A stretch of DNA of 38,196 nt from SZAS-103 sp964640525 (GTDB lineage: Bacteria; Pseudomonadota; Gammaproteobacteria; Xanthomonadales; Xanthomonadaceae): contig CAZXGS010000027.1 of the NCBI GenBank assembly GCA_964640525.1, positions 1 through 38,196 on the forward strand, written 5' to 3'. The stretch's first letter is position 1. Every line of letters begins with the position of its first letter. The notes under the pieces are model-generated. The model did not search any database. It saw nothing but the letters and a program-made list of their open reading frames with translations, and had not been told where the DNA came from. Position numbers and translations under genes: made by a program. Below, one piece after another: positions 24,289 through 33,321 of this stretch.

Positions 24289-25052
24289 GCGCGTCCGCGG
24301 CGGATGGCATCGCGCTGGCGGTGATCGGCGGCACCGGGCTTTACAAGCTGGCGGCGCTGGACGATGCGCACGCCATCGGCGAATCCACGCCGTTCGGCGA
24401 ACCCTCTGGCCCGGTCCGCGTGGGCCGTTTCCGCGGCCATCGCGTGGCCTTCCTCGCCCGCCACGGCGAAGACCATGCATTGCCGCCGCACCAGGTCAAC
24501 TACCGCGCCAACCTGTGGTTGTTGAAGGAACTCGGCGCGACCCGCGTGCTCGCGGTCAATGCGGTCGGCGGCATCAGCGAAACTTATCCGCCGCGCGCGA
24601 TCGGCGTGCCCGACCAGCTCATCGACTACACCTGGGGCCGCATCGGCAGCTTGTGCGAAGACGGCGGGCCGGTGTTGCACGTGGACATGACCGAGCCCTA
24701 CACGCCATCCCTGCGCCATGCGCTGCTCGCCGCCGCGGCGGTGGCCGGGATCGCTGCGGTGGACGGCGGTTGCTACGGCGTGACCCAGGGGCCGCGCCTG
24801 GAAACCCGGGCGGAAATCGCCCGCCTGCGCCGCGATGGCTGCGATCTGGTTGGCATGACCTCGATGCCGGAGGCCGGCCTGGCGCGCGAACTGGGGCTGG
24901 ATTATGCGTGCCTGGCACTGGTCGCCAACTGGGCCGCTGGCTGCGGGGATGCTGCGCAGATCACCATGGACGAGGTGTACGCCAACCTCGACCACGCCAC
25001 CGCGCGCTTGCCGGGTTTGCTCGACGCGCTGCTGGCGAACCTGCCCGCATGA
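24285..25052 (+). CDS. S-methyl-5'-thioinosine (or 5'-methylthioadenosine) phosphorylase
   Basis: This purine-nucleoside phosphorylase family member splits methylthio-nucleosides with phosphate, giving methylthioribose-1-phosphate and a purine base. The GTG at 24285 follows GGAGG and overlaps the hpt stop; 255 residues. Motifs: phosphate loop VIGGTGLYKL, FLARHGEDHALPPHQVNYRA, VLAVNAVGGIS, the base/ribose region TQGPRLETRAEIARL, and GMTSMPEAGLARELGL. In pseudomonads and xanthomonads this subgroup prefers methylthioinosine (MTIP) over methylthioadenosine. The exact substrate is inferred from that group and from the adjacent hpt gene. Confidence 0.88.
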   Translation: MSASAADGIALAVIGGTGLYKLAALDDAHAIGESTPFGEPSGPVRVGRFRGHRVAFLARHGEDHALPPHQVNYRANLWLLKELGATRVLAVNAVGGISETYPPRAIGVPDQLIDYTWGRIGSLCEDGGPVLHVDMTEPYTPSLRHALLAAAAVAGIAAVDGGCYGVTQGPRLETRAEIARLRRDGCDLVGMTSMPEAGLARELGLDYACLALVANWAAGCGDAAQITMDEVYANLDHATARLPGLLDALLANLPA

Positions 25053-25705
25053 GTGCCGAAGCGGCGTATCGCGATGGCGGCGCCGGCCTGATCGCCGGCT
25101 TGCTCGCGCCCGAGGTGGCCGCGGCGCTGACCCGCCAGATCGCGCTGGGGGTGACCCGCACCGGGACGCGCTGGCTGGTGCCGCCGAGCATCGGCGCCAA
25201 GCCCTGCTACGAAGTCTCGTGCCTGCAATGGCCGATGCTGATGACCTTCCTGTGGGGCATGACCCCGCGCATCGAGCAGCTCGCCGGGGTGCGCCTGCTG
25301 CCGACCTACAGCTACTTCCGCACCTACCAGCAAGGCGACGTCTGCCGCATCCACGCCGACCGCCCGGCCTGCGAGCACTCGCTCTCGCTCACCCTGGGCT
25401 ACGCCGACGGCATCCCGTGGGCGCTGGAGGTGGCCGACACCCCGGTGCTGGAAGCCCAGCGGCAGACCGTGCGCGGCGACGACGATTTCGGCAGCGAAGC
25501 CCATTCGGCCTACCCGATGGCCGCCGGCGATGCGGTCGTGTATCGCGGCTACGACTACCGCCACGGCCGCACCGTGCCCAACCCGAACCGCTGGTCGGCG
25601 CACCTGTTCATGCATTGGGTGGACCGCGACGGCCCGTACCGCGACCAACTGTTCGATGGCAAGCCGCTGCAGGGGCCGGCGGAGTTCCGCTTTCCCGTCG
25701 CGTGA
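25049..25705 (+). CDS. 2OG-Fe(II) oxygenase-like protein
   Basis: This 218-residue protein overlaps the phosphorylase gene by 4 bases (ATGA). The central region reads YFRTYQQGDVCRIHADRPAC, giving a His-x-Asp iron motif (HAD). Downstream GDAVVYRGYDYRHGR supplies a distal His and an Arg suited to 2-oxoglutarate. This H-x-D...H...R order matches the double-stranded beta-helix dioxygenases of the prolyl-hydroxylase-like type. There is no signal peptide. The substrate cannot be told from sequence; the tight coupling to purine-salvage genes may be only co-transcription. Confidence 0.7.
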   Translation: MSAEAAYRDGGAGLIAGLLAPEVAAALTRQIALGVTRTGTRWLVPPSIGAKPCYEVSCLQWPMLMTFLWGMTPRIEQLAGVRLLPTYSYFRTYQQGDVCRIHADRPACEHSLSLTLGYADGIPWALEVADTPVLEAQRQTVRGDDDFGSEAHSAYPMAAGDAVVYRGYDYRHGRTVPNPNRWSAHLFMHWVDRDGPYRDQLFDGKPLQGPAEFRFPVA

Positions 25706-26067
25706 TGCCGCATCGCCGACGCGGGGCTGGATGCCGATCGGGGGGGGCTGCAAGGCAGGCGGCGGTGACCGCATGCCGGCAGGTGAACGGATGCTGACCC
25801 AAGCCCTTCCATCCCGGCGGCGGCAGGCGTGGTCATAACGGCTCGATAACTGACAGCCACGGGCCGCATCATTACCTTGGATCCCGCAACCCGGTTCCTC
25901 GTTGATACCGGAAGGCATGGGCTTCCAAGCCAGTCTCCCCACAAGGCAGACTGGCTTTTTTTTGTGGCCTTCTGCGGGTCGATCCTGCCGCATCGCGCCA
26001 TGGACGCGACCTGGGCGACAATGCAGCGCCCGCCGCGTGGCGGGGAAGCCCGCCACCGGCCCTGCGC
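25706..26067. other. Gene-free 362-bp region with terminator and possible small RNA
   Basis: No convincing protein gene is seen. The right-centre part (about 25840-25965) is less GC-rich than its surroundings. It contains a small hairpin GGAAG...CTTCC (25910-25926) directly followed by the strong intrinsic terminator at 25928-25963. The arrangement could be the 3' end of the upstream operon or an independent small RNA. The last 100 bases are the leader of the sensor-kinase gene. Confidence 0.55.
25928..25963 (+). terminator. Strong rho-independent terminator
   Basis: A perfect 9-bp stem AGCCAGTCT / AGACTGGCT with an 11-base loop is followed by eight T residues. It points rightward and lies 223 bases after the oxygenase stop. 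It is the clearest intrinsic terminator in the window and could close the rlmD-oxygenase transcript or a separate small RNA. Confidence 0.9.
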
Positions 26068-28110
26068 ATGTCCACCCGTCGTCGCCTGTCGCGCCTGCTG
26101 CTGGCCAGCCACGTCGGCCTGGTGATCCTGTTCGCGCTGCTGCTGCTAGCCACCGGGGTGGGGACGATCCGCTCGGCGGTGGTGGGGCAAGCAAGGACCG
26201 AGGCCGACCGTTCGGTGTCCGATGCCAGCCAGCGACTGCAGGTCTGGTACCGCGAGGTCAACGTCACCGCCGACCTGCTGGCGCGTCAGCCCAACCTGCG
26301 CACCTACGTCGCACGCGGCCAGTTCAGCCGCGCGCGCAGCCTGGTCAAGGATTTCCACGGCACCAGCACCATCGAGTTCATCGAGGTTCGCGACGGCGAC
26401 CAGGTCGTGGGCACCTTCGGCAAGGCGCCGCCGGCGCTGGTGCAGGGGCTGGCCTTCGATCGCAACGGGGTGGCGTGGAGGATCGTCCAGCGCGCGATTC
26501 CTTCCACCCGCAGCGGCTCGATCCTGGTCGCCGAGCCGATCCGCGACCGCATCAACGTCCGCCCCAGCAACGGCCTGATCAATGTCCGCCTGGTGCCGGT
26601 ACCGACACCCGGCAGCGCGTCCACCGACCGCTGGGGGCGTGCGCTGCTGGCGGTGGAGGCCACCGGCGAACCGGAGACTGTGGAGGCGCTGGGCGACATC
26701 GCCGCCGCGCGGGTGGTGCGCATCCACGACGACGACAGCGCATCCGATGCCCTGCTGGTCAGCACGGTCGCGCAGCAGTGGGTGGAGCGCCGCATCGTCG
26801 AGGGACTGGCGGCGTTCGCGGTATCCAGCGTGGTCACCGTGGTGCTGGCACTGGCGCTGGCGGTACTGCTGTCGGCGCGGATCTCGCGGCCGTTCGCGCA
26901 GGTCGCGCGCGACGCCGAGCGCCTGGGCCGCGGCGATCTGGACACGCCGGTGCCAAGGCCGGTGACCTTCCTGGCCGAGCCGGTCGCACTGGCCACCAGC
27001 CTGGAGGAAATGCGCCGGCGCGTGGCCACCCTCACCGCCACCGAACGCAACCAGCGCCAGGAGCTGGACGCGGTGCTGGACGGCGTGGACGAGGGCATCG
27101 TCGGCGTGGATGCCGAGGATCGTATCCACTACGCCAACCGGCAGTTCCTGGAACTGGTAGGGCGCGAGCGCGAGGCCGTGCTCGGCCTGCCCAGCGAGGC
27201 GGTGCTGCTGCCGATCGAGCGCGAAGGTCAGGGTGCCAAGGGTGATCCCGCGGTGGTGGTACCCGGTCCGGCCACCTTCATTCCGGTCGGCAAGGCGCGT
27301 CCGCTGGCGGTGCGCCGGCTGGTCGCCAGCGGCGACCGCCAGGTGCTGGTGGTGCGCGAGGAAACCGCGCTGGAGGCCGCGCGGTTCATGCGCGACCGCA
27401 TCCTGGCCAACCTCTCGCACGAGTTCCAGACCCCGCTGTCGGCGCAACTGGCGTCGATCGAAATGCTCCGCGATCACCTGCGCGAGGGCTCCGACCCGGT
27501 CGCGGCGCAACTGGCCGACGCCCAGTTCCGCGGCGCGCTGCGGTTGTCGCAATTGGTCGAGAACCTGCTCGACAGCGTGCGCATCGAGAGCGGCGAGATG
27601 CGCCTGCGCCAGCAGTCGCTGGATCTTGCCGCGGTAGTCAAGGAAGCCGCCGACCTGCTGCGCCCGCTGGTGGACCAACGCGAGCAGCGCATCGACCTGC
27701 GCCTGCCCTCCGGGCCTGCGCTGACCGGCGACCCGCAGCGGTTGTTCTCGGTGATGGTCAACCTGCTGGCCAACGCCAACAAGTTCGCGCCCGACCAGAC
27801 CACGATCTGGGTGGACCTGGAATGGGAGGCCGAGCAGGTCACGGCGTGGGTGGAGGACGAGGGCCCGGGCCTGCCGCCGATGGGCGCCAACACCGACCTG
27901 TTTGCGCCGTTCAAGCGCTCGCCGCGGGACGAGCCCAGCCAGCGCGGCACGGGTTTGGGGTTGGCGATCGTGTACGCGATCGTGACCGCGCATGGCGGCG
28001 TGGTGAAGGTCGCCGCGCCGCTGCATCGGCACGGTGCGCGGATCGGCATCGTGCTGCCGCTGCACGTTGCGCAGCCGGTGGATCGCGACGCGGATTCGGC
28101 GGAGCTTTGA
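26068..28110 (+). CDS. Membrane sensor histidine kinase (HAMP-PAS-HisKA-HATPase)
   Basis: This 680-residue inner-membrane sensor kinase has membrane helices at about 14-34 (SHVGLVILFALLLLATGVG) and 249-270, enclosing a periplasmic domain of about 210 residues. A HAMP linker follows (ISRPFAQVARDAERLGRGDL), then a PAS domain (LDAVLDGVDEGIVGVDAEDR). The dimerisation helix carries the phospho-acceptor His451 (ILANLSHEFQTPLSAQ). The ATPase domain has the N box LLANANKFAP and G boxes DEGPGLPP and GTGLGLAIVYAI. The response regulator gene follows 125 bp later on the same strand and is the likely partner. The stimulus is unknown. Confidence 0.93.
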   Translation: MSTRRRLSRLLLASHVGLVILFALLLLATGVGTIRSAVVGQARTEADRSVSDASQRLQVWYREVNVTADLLARQPNLRTYVARGQFSRARSLVKDFHGTSTIEFIEVRDGDQVVGTFGKAPPALVQGLAFDRNGVAWRIVQRAIPSTRSGSILVAEPIRDRINVRPSNGLINVRLVPVPTPGSASTDRWGRALLAVEATGEPETVEALGDIAAARVVRIHDDDSASDALLVSTVAQQWVERRIVEGLAAFAVSSVVTVVLALALAVLLSARISRPFAQVARDAERLGRGDLDTPVPRPVTFLAEPVALATSLEEMRRRVATLTATERNQRQELDAVLDGVDEGIVGVDAEDRIHYANRQFLELVGREREAVLGLPSEAVLLPIEREGQGAKGDPAVVVPGPATFIPVGKARPLAVRRLVASGDRQVLVVREETALEAARFMRDRILANLSHEFQTPLSAQLASIEMLRDHLREGSDPVAAQLADAQFRGALRLSQLVENLLDSVRIESGEMRLRQQSLDLAAVVKEAADLLRPLVDQREQRIDLRLPSGPALTGDPQRLFSVMVNLLANANKFAPDQTTIWVDLEWEAEQVTAWVEDEGPGLPPMGANTDLFAPFKRSPRDEPSQRGTGLGLAIVYAIVTAHGGVVKVAAPLHRHGARIGIVLPLHVAQPVDRDADSAEL

Positions 28111-28235
28111 GGGCATGCGGCACCTGCGCCCTCGAGGTTCCCCGTTTGGCTGGAAGGACGGATCGGCAGTAGCGGGCGTGGTGAGAACACGCGGCGCGGC
28201 GGGTTGCCGCGGTGGTGCCCTGTTACCATCGCTGC

Positions 28236-28931
28236 ATGAGCATCCTGATCGTCGATGACGACGTCGAACTCGTCGGCTTGTTGCGTTTCGCGCTCAACCA
28301 CGCCGGCCACGCGGTCGTCACCGCCTTCGATGGCGAACAGGCCTTGCGCCGGTTGCGCGAGCACACCCCGGATCTGGTGATCCTCGACGTCAACCTGCCG
28401 CTGCGGGATGGCTTCGAGGTGCTGGAGATCCTGCGCAAATCCAGCCAGGTGCCGGTGATGATGCTGACCGTGCGCGCCGCCGAGGAAGATGAGGTGCGCG
28501 GCCTGGACCTGGGCGCGGACGATTACCTGCGCAAGCCGTTCAGCCCGCGCACGCTGCTGGCGCGCGTGCGCTCGCTGTTGCGCCGCGGCAACGAGGTGCT
28601 TGACGAGGAAGCGTTGTCCAGCGGCCCGCTCACGCTGGACGTCGAACGCAGCCAGGCCCAGGTCGCCGGCGGCGCACCGTTTCGCCTGTCGCCGCTGGAG
28701 CTGCGCCTGCTGCGGCTGTTGCTCGGGCATGCCGGACGTCCGGTGGACGCCGACCGCGTGATCGGCTTCGTCTGGCCCGACCGCGATGCCGCCGACCGCG
28801 AGTCGCTGAAACAGGTCGTGCACCGCCTGCGCCGCAAGCTGGCGCAGGCGGGCGGTGCAGCGGCCTGGATTGAGTACGTCCCCAACGCCGGTTACGCGTT
28901 CAACACGCAGGCCGCAGCGGCGGAGCCGTGA
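28236..28931 (+). CDS. OmpR/PhoB-family response regulator
   Basis: This 231-residue regulator has a receiver (acidic pair in IVDDDVELVGLL, phospho-acceptor Asp51 in VILDVNLPLRDG, Lys100 in YLRKPFSP) and a C-terminal winged-helix domain (FRLSPLELRLLRLLLGHAG, then ESLKQVVHRLRRKLAQAGG). The ATG at 28236 gives the usual MSILIVDDD terminus. It is probably phosphorylated by the preceding sensor kinase. Its 3' end overlaps the convergent ligase gene by 32 bases, so transcripts of the two can pair. Confidence 0.94.
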   Translation: MSILIVDDDVELVGLLRFALNHAGHAVVTAFDGEQALRRLREHTPDLVILDVNLPLRDGFEVLEILRKSSQVPVMMLTVRAAEEDEVRGLDLGADDYLRKPFSPRTLLARVRSLLRRGNEVLDEEALSSGPLTLDVERSQAQVAGGAPFRLSPLELRLLRLLLGHAGRPVDADRVIGFVWPDRDAADRESLKQVVHRLRRKLAQAGGAAAWIEYVPNAGYAFNTQAAAAEP

Positions 28932-30093
28932 TGGCGCCTGCGGCGGCGCGGTGATTCGGCAGCGCGTCGGTGGTGGTGTCGGCCAGCCAGTCCACCACCT
29001 GCTGCAGGGCCTGCACGCGGGATCTGCCGTGGCTGCGCTCGCGCGCGTGGATTGCCAGTTGCATGTGTGCGCTGGTGCCGGTGCGGACGATCCGCGCAAG
29101 GTGCGCCAGTTCGTCCTCGCAGTCCATGGCCTGCGCGTCCTCGGCGACCAGCGCGCACAGGCGTTCGATCGCCCCGGCAAACCCCAGCGGCTCTCCGGCG
29201 TGCTCGTCGATCAGGGTGGCACGGGTGCCGTGGCGCTTGACCTGCCAGCGGTTCTCGTCGATGACCCGGCGGGTGAGTGCGCTGCGCTGTTGTCCAAGCT
29301 CGGGCTGGCGCAGGTGGGCGCGCACCAGGCAACGGAATGCCGCGGCGATGGCCAGCGCGTCCTCGATGCGGGTGCAGGCATCGGCGATGCGCAATTCCAG
29401 CGTGGGGAAACGGATCGACGGACGGATCGCCCACCACAGGAAGCTGCCGTCGCGCAGCGCGTCGCAACGCGCCAGCAGGTCGATGAACGCGGTGTACTCG
29501 GCTTCGTCGGCGAAGGCATCGGGAATGCCCGAGCGCGGCCATTCATCGTAGGCGGTCTGGCGATAGCTGAGCAGGCCGGTGCGACGGCGATTCCAGAACG
29601 GCGACGAGGTGGACACGCCAAGGAAGACCGGCAGCCACGGCATGAGGCGGTTCATCAATTGCACGCGGTCCACCGCGGCCGGAACGCCCACATGCACGTG
29701 CAAGCCACACAACAGGTTGCGCCGGCCGACGATCTGGAAGTCGTCGATCAACTGCTCGTAGCGCTTGCGCGCGGTGTGGGTCTGCTCGGTCCAGATCGCC
29801 ATCGGGTGAGTCCCCGCGGCAACCAGCCGCATGCCCATGGCAGAAGCGACGCCGCCCACGCCGGCGCGCAGTGCGGTGAGCGCCTCGCGCGCGGCGGCCG
29901 CGTCGTGCAGGACCGGCGTGGCCACCTCCACCTGCGGTGCCTGCATCTCCTCGTGGACCCGATCGCCCACGCGCCGCCGGCATTCGCCCAGGAAACCATC
30001 CGGTGGCGTGGACACGAGATCGCGTGAATGCGGATCGACGAGAAAGAACTCCTCCTCGATGCCGAAAGTCGGGGCAAGTCCATCGGCCATCAT
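28900..30093 (-). CDS. YbdK-type carboxylate-amine ligase (glutamate-cysteine ligase 2 family)
   Basis: This 397-residue ATP-grasp-like ligase belongs to the GCS2/YbdK family. E. coli YbdK has weak gamma-glutamylcysteine ligase activity in vitro; the physiological product is unknown. Signature sequences are FGIEEEFFLVDP at the N-terminus, the metal/substrate motif CGLHVHVGVP, and LELRIADACTRIEDALAI. The ATG at 30093 (or 30090) is chosen; upstream in-frame sequence is not family-like. The context offers no pathway. It converges on and overlaps the response-regulator gene. Confidence 0.88.
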   Translation of the reverse strand: MMADGLAPTFGIEEEFFLVDPHSRDLVSTPPDGFLGECRRRVGDRVHEEMQAPQVEVATPVLHDAAAAREALTALRAGVGGVASAMGMRLVAAGTHPMAIWTEQTHTARKRYEQLIDDFQIVGRRNLLCGLHVHVGVPAAVDRVQLMNRLMPWLPVFLGVSTSSPFWNRRRTGLLSYRQTAYDEWPRSGIPDAFADEAEYTAFIDLLARCDALRDGSFLWWAIRPSIRFPTLELRIADACTRIEDALAIAAAFRCLVRAHLRQPELGQQRSALTRRVIDENRWQVKRHGTRATLIDEHAGEPLGFAGAIERLCALVAEDAQAMDCEDELAHLARIVRTGTSAHMQLAIHARERSHGRSRVQALQQVVDWLADTTTDALPNHRAAAGAITAPPLRPAC

Positions 30094-30267
30094 CGACGGC
30101 ACCGTCGTGGGCGGCGCGCATGGCCGGTCGCGGTCGAGCGAATCCTCACGCAGACTGGCGCGGCGGCATGCAGGGCGATGTCCATGGCGGATCCTTCGGC
30201 AGTGGCGATCAGCCCATGATGCCGCCAATGCCGGTATCGCCGCAGTTACGCTGCCGCCGAACGCCGA

Positions 30268-31134
30268 TCACGCCTGCGGATCGGCGGCTGCGGATTCACC
30301 GTGCACATGCAGCAACCGCGCCGCGCCGGAGATGCGGATCGAACTGCCTGCCGCGCGCGTGAATTGCGCCTGCAGCAGCGATCGTGCGCCCATGTCTTCG
30401 CCCTGCACGACCTCGATATGTCCGCTGTGCGGCCAACCGATGTCGCGCAGGTAGCCGGCCAGCGCGGCGATGCCCGCGCCGGTGGCCGGGTCCTCGTAGA
30501 TGCCGCTGGACGCGAACGCATGCCGCGCGTGAAAGCGCTGCGGGCCTTGCGCATGCAGCAGGCCGATGGTGGTCACGCCGGCCTTGTGCATCAGCGCGCG
30601 ACCGGCTTGCAGGTCGTAATCCATCCTCGCCAGGTGCTCGCGCGTGGCCAGGAACAACAGCAGGTGCGGCACGCCGGCGAAGGCGATGCTGGGTGGAAGG
30701 CGCGGGTCCAGATCGCCATCGGACAGGCCAAACAGCGCCAGCGCCTCGGCAACCAAGGCATTCTCAACCGGCTGGCTGCGTGTGGGCGGGGACTGTACCG
30801 CCGCACCCATTCCGCCCTCGCGCATCCAGCCCTCGACGGTGATGTGGGCGTCATTGAGGACCAGCGCGTACAGGCCATCGCCCTGGTCCATGGCCAACGC
30901 CGCACCCAGCGCCACGGTGGCATGGCCGCAGAAGGGGATTTCGCTCTCCGGCGAGAAATAGCGCACCCGCCATGCCTTGCGCATGGGCGAGGCGAACACC
31001 GTCTCCGAGTAACCGATCTGCGCGGCGATGCGCTGCATCGTGCGCGCGTCGCCCATGTCCTCGCCGATCCACACGCCGGCGGGGTTGCCGCCGGCATCGC
31101 CGTCGCAGAACGCGCTGATGCGTCGCAGAAGCAT
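30268..31134 (-). CDS. PhzF-family isomerase/epimerase-like protein
   Basis: This 288-residue protein has the two-domain diaminopimelate-epimerase-like fold of the PhzF family. The N-terminus reads ISAFCDGDAGGNPAGVWIG, with the catalytic Glu in IGYSETVFASP and PFCGHATVALGAAL. The second half contains DPATGAGIAALAGYL. PhzF proper isomerises a phenazine precursor, but no other phenazine gene is present. Most chromosomal members have unknown substrates, so only the family is claimed. It lies 84 bp after the beta-propeller gene on the same strand. Confidence 0.9.
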   Translation of the reverse strand: MLLRRISAFCDGDAGGNPAGVWIGEDMGDARTMQRIAAQIGYSETVFASPMRKAWRVRYFSPESEIPFCGHATVALGAALAMDQGDGLYALVLNDAHITVEGWMREGGMGAAVQSPPTRSQPVENALVAEALALFGLSDGDLDPRLPPSIAFAGVPHLLLFLATREHLARMDYDLQAGRALMHKAGVTTIGLLHAQGPQRFHARHAFASSGIYEDPATGAGIAALAGYLRDIGWPHSGHIEVVQGEDMGARSLLQAQFTRAAGSSIRISGAARLLHVHGESAAADPQA

Positions 31135-31173
31135 GGGTTGTCCGGACGGCCGAATGGCTTGGCCGAATCATCC

Positions 31174-31212
31174 CCCACCCGCGCCTGCGTGTCACCCGTG
31201 CCTGCGGGTGGG
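31174..31212. repeat. GC-rich inverted repeat between the propeller and PhzF genes
   Basis: The 9-bp arms CCCACCCGC and GCGGGTGGG enclose 21 bases. The inner CACCCG/CGGGTG pair can form a competing shorter hairpin. No T-tract follows on either strand. It could be a transcript-stabilising or partial-termination structure within the minus-strand unit. Confidence 0.4.
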
Positions 31213-31218
31213 TGGCGA

Positions 31219-33066
31219 TCAGGGTGCCGTGCGCAGCAGGGCCGGCCTGGGCGCGAAATCGGCACGGCGGCGCTCGCTGATCTGGCCGCCCTTGACCTGG
31301 CCTTCGACCAGTTCGTAGCCGAGCAAAGCGAACACCCGCTTGCCGATGAAGATCGGGCGCGCGTTGCCGTACCAGTCCACGCAACTGGCCTTGCAGGCGT
31401 CGTCCGGGCGCCCGCGCGCGATGGCGTCGAGGCTGCCCATGCGGCTCAGGTGCAGCGCGAGGTTGCGCAGGTAGAGCACCGCCGCCGCCCGGCCGCCATC
31501 GCGCACGATCGGCAGGCCGACGATGCCCTTGCCGGCACCGTCCTGGCGATAGAAGAACCCGTGCGTGCGCGCATCGCCTTGTGCCGCATGTTGCTGCACG
31601 AAACCGCCGGCCACGCGGGCTTTGCTACCCAGTGCCACGCTGGTGAAGTGGAGGTCGCCGCCGCGCGAGCCGACCAGGATCGCGTCGTTGCCCATCGCGT
31701 CGATGCGCTCGACCGGGTGATCGAGTTTCAGCTCCTGCAGCGGATCCTGGCTCGCATACCGAAACGCGTGGGCGACCTGCGAGTTGGAGGATCCATACAC
31801 CAGCCAGTCGCCGATGTAGCGGTTCTGCAGGCCCCATTGCCCGCCGCCATCAGGCAACACGCGGTAATCGCGGCTCGGCGCCACCTGACTGCCGTCCCCG
31901 AAGTCCGCCAGCCGCACGCGCAGCAGCGCCATCGCCCCGGCGGCGCCTTCCGCGCCCCACATGCCCTCGCCGTTGCCCTGGCGGTTGAGCAGCACGTTGA
32001 GCCAGCCGCCCTGTTGCAGGAACGACATCTGGTCGATCGGGCTGCCGGTCGCCCGCAGTCCGCCGGGTGCGCTGGCGTCGAGCGGAATGCGGAACACCGA
32101 GGCGCTGCCGGCCGAACGGTCGCGCCATGAAGTGGTCCACACGTACACCGAATCCGCGGAGACATAGAACACCCTGCCCGATGGCCCCAGCACCGCCGTC
32201 GAGCGACAGACCATCGGCGTGGTGTCCAGGTTGCACGAGCTGACCGAGTGCAGGGTGATGCCGGCGGACGGATCCAGGTCCGCGCCGCTGCGATAGATGC
32301 GCGTGGCCGGAAGAATGCGATGGAAGTCGGCTGGCGTCGCGTCGTGGTGCCAGTGCCGGATGGCCGGGAAGGTGGCGTAGGGATCGCCGCGCAGGTTGAT
32401 CGGCATGGGCGCGTAGAAGACCAACTGATGGCCGATCAGCCGGCTGGCGTAGTTGCGCGAGGAATAGTAGTCGCTGCTGCGCATCTGGTAGGTGGCGCGG
32501 TAGGTGATGTGGCCGCTGGCGTCGATGTCGAACAAGCCGATCTCGGTGCCGCCGCGCGCATAGCTGTAACCGATGACCACGATGCGGTCGTCGGCGATCA
32601 ACATCTCGTCGTACCAGGTGCCGTTGGGGTCGACGTCCGGCGCGTAAGCGTTCACCGCCGACACCGGCTTGAGCGCGTCGCCGCCGATGCGGACGCTGAA
32701 CAGGCGCCCGCGCCGCAGCACCACGAGGAAGTCGCCATGGGATTTGACGATGTCTCCTTCATCCACGCCCTGGGTCTGCACGTTGGTGATCGAGGCCGTT
32801 CCTGAAGCGGCGGCGGCCTTGGCTGGCGCGGCCATGGCTGCCGCGGGTGCCGGTGGCGGGGCTGGTGCTGCCATTGGCATCGCATCGAACTCCATCGCCC
32901 GGTAGTGCTCCGGAGGCAACGCCTTCTTCCATTTGGCCAGTTGCGCGGCAAGTTCCGCGTCGCTGGCGAAGGCGCGCAGATGCTTGCCTTGCGCACCGGC
33001 GGGCGGCATCGCGAGCAGGCTGGCGCAAGTGAGCGACAGGACGGAAGCGGCGAGTCTGCGGGTCAT
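31219..33066 (-). CDS. Secreted beta-propeller domain protein
   Basis: This 615-residue exported protein has a signal peptide (about 1-25, ending PPAGAQG). It then has a Pro/Ala-rich linker (about 64-87, PMAAPAPPPAPAAAM). The family-typical entry TNVQTQGVDEGDIVKSHGDF leads into a series of beta-blade segments (FLVVLRRGRLFSVRIGG, DRIVVIGYSYA, RVFYVSADSVYVWT, DWLVYGSSNSQVAHAF). This matches the secreted beta-propeller family (Beta_propel), whose role is unknown; some archaeal and bacterial members are surface or periplasmic. A Cys pair near the C-terminus (DDACKASCVDW) could form a disulfide. No catalytic motif is seen. Confidence 0.83.
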   Translation of the reverse strand: MTRRLAASVLSLTCASLLAMPPAGAQGKHLRAFASDAELAAQLAKWKKALPPEHYRAMEFDAMPMAAPAPPPAPAAAMAAPAKAAAASGTASITNVQTQGVDEGDIVKSHGDFLVVLRRGRLFSVRIGGDALKPVSAVNAYAPDVDPNGTWYDEMLIADDRIVVIGYSYARGGTEIGLFDIDASGHITYRATYQMRSSDYYSSRNYASRLIGHQLVFYAPMPINLRGDPYATFPAIRHWHHDATPADFHRILPATRIYRSGADLDPSAGITLHSVSSCNLDTTPMVCRSTAVLGPSGRVFYVSADSVYVWTTSWRDRSAGSASVFRIPLDASAPGGLRATGSPIDQMSFLQQGGWLNVLLNRQGNGEGMWGAEGAAGAMALLRVRLADFGDGSQVAPSRDYRVLPDGGGQWGLQNRYIGDWLVYGSSNSQVAHAFRYASQDPLQELKLDHPVERIDAMGNDAILVGSRGGDLHFTSVALGSKARVAGGFVQQHAAQGDARTHGFFYRQDGAGKGIVGLPIVRDGGRAAAVLYLRNLALHLSRMGSLDAIARGRPDDACKASCVDWYGNARPIFIGKRVFALLGYELVEGQVKGGQISERRRADFAPRPALLRTAP

Positions 33067-33321
33067 GCGGTGGCTCCAGCGTGGAAGATGGCGTGCATGC
33101 CTGCAGACAACGCAGCAGCGCGCGCAACGGGGTCAAGCCGCCCGCAAACGGGCGTGAAAGCGTCGCAAGCGTTGTGCGCCGTTGGGCGGACACGATGATG
33201 TCCCATCCCGCGGTAGAACGCCTGGGCGGATCCGAAGATGTTCGCATGCCGCGGAGATCGGGCGATCCGATCGCCACGTGGAAGCTCAGGCCAGAGGCAT
33301 GCCGTCGGTGGCGGGTGTCGA

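Noticed and set aside
30268..31134. Phenazine biosynthesis locus
   Set aside because: Only the PhzF family protein is present; no phzA-E or G gene is nearby, and most PhzF homologues are not phenazine enzymes.
33139..33154. Hairpin CGCCCGCAAACGGGCG as terminator between pruA and the propeller gene
   Set aside because: Only a 6-bp stem and no T-tract follows on the minus strand; too weak to call.
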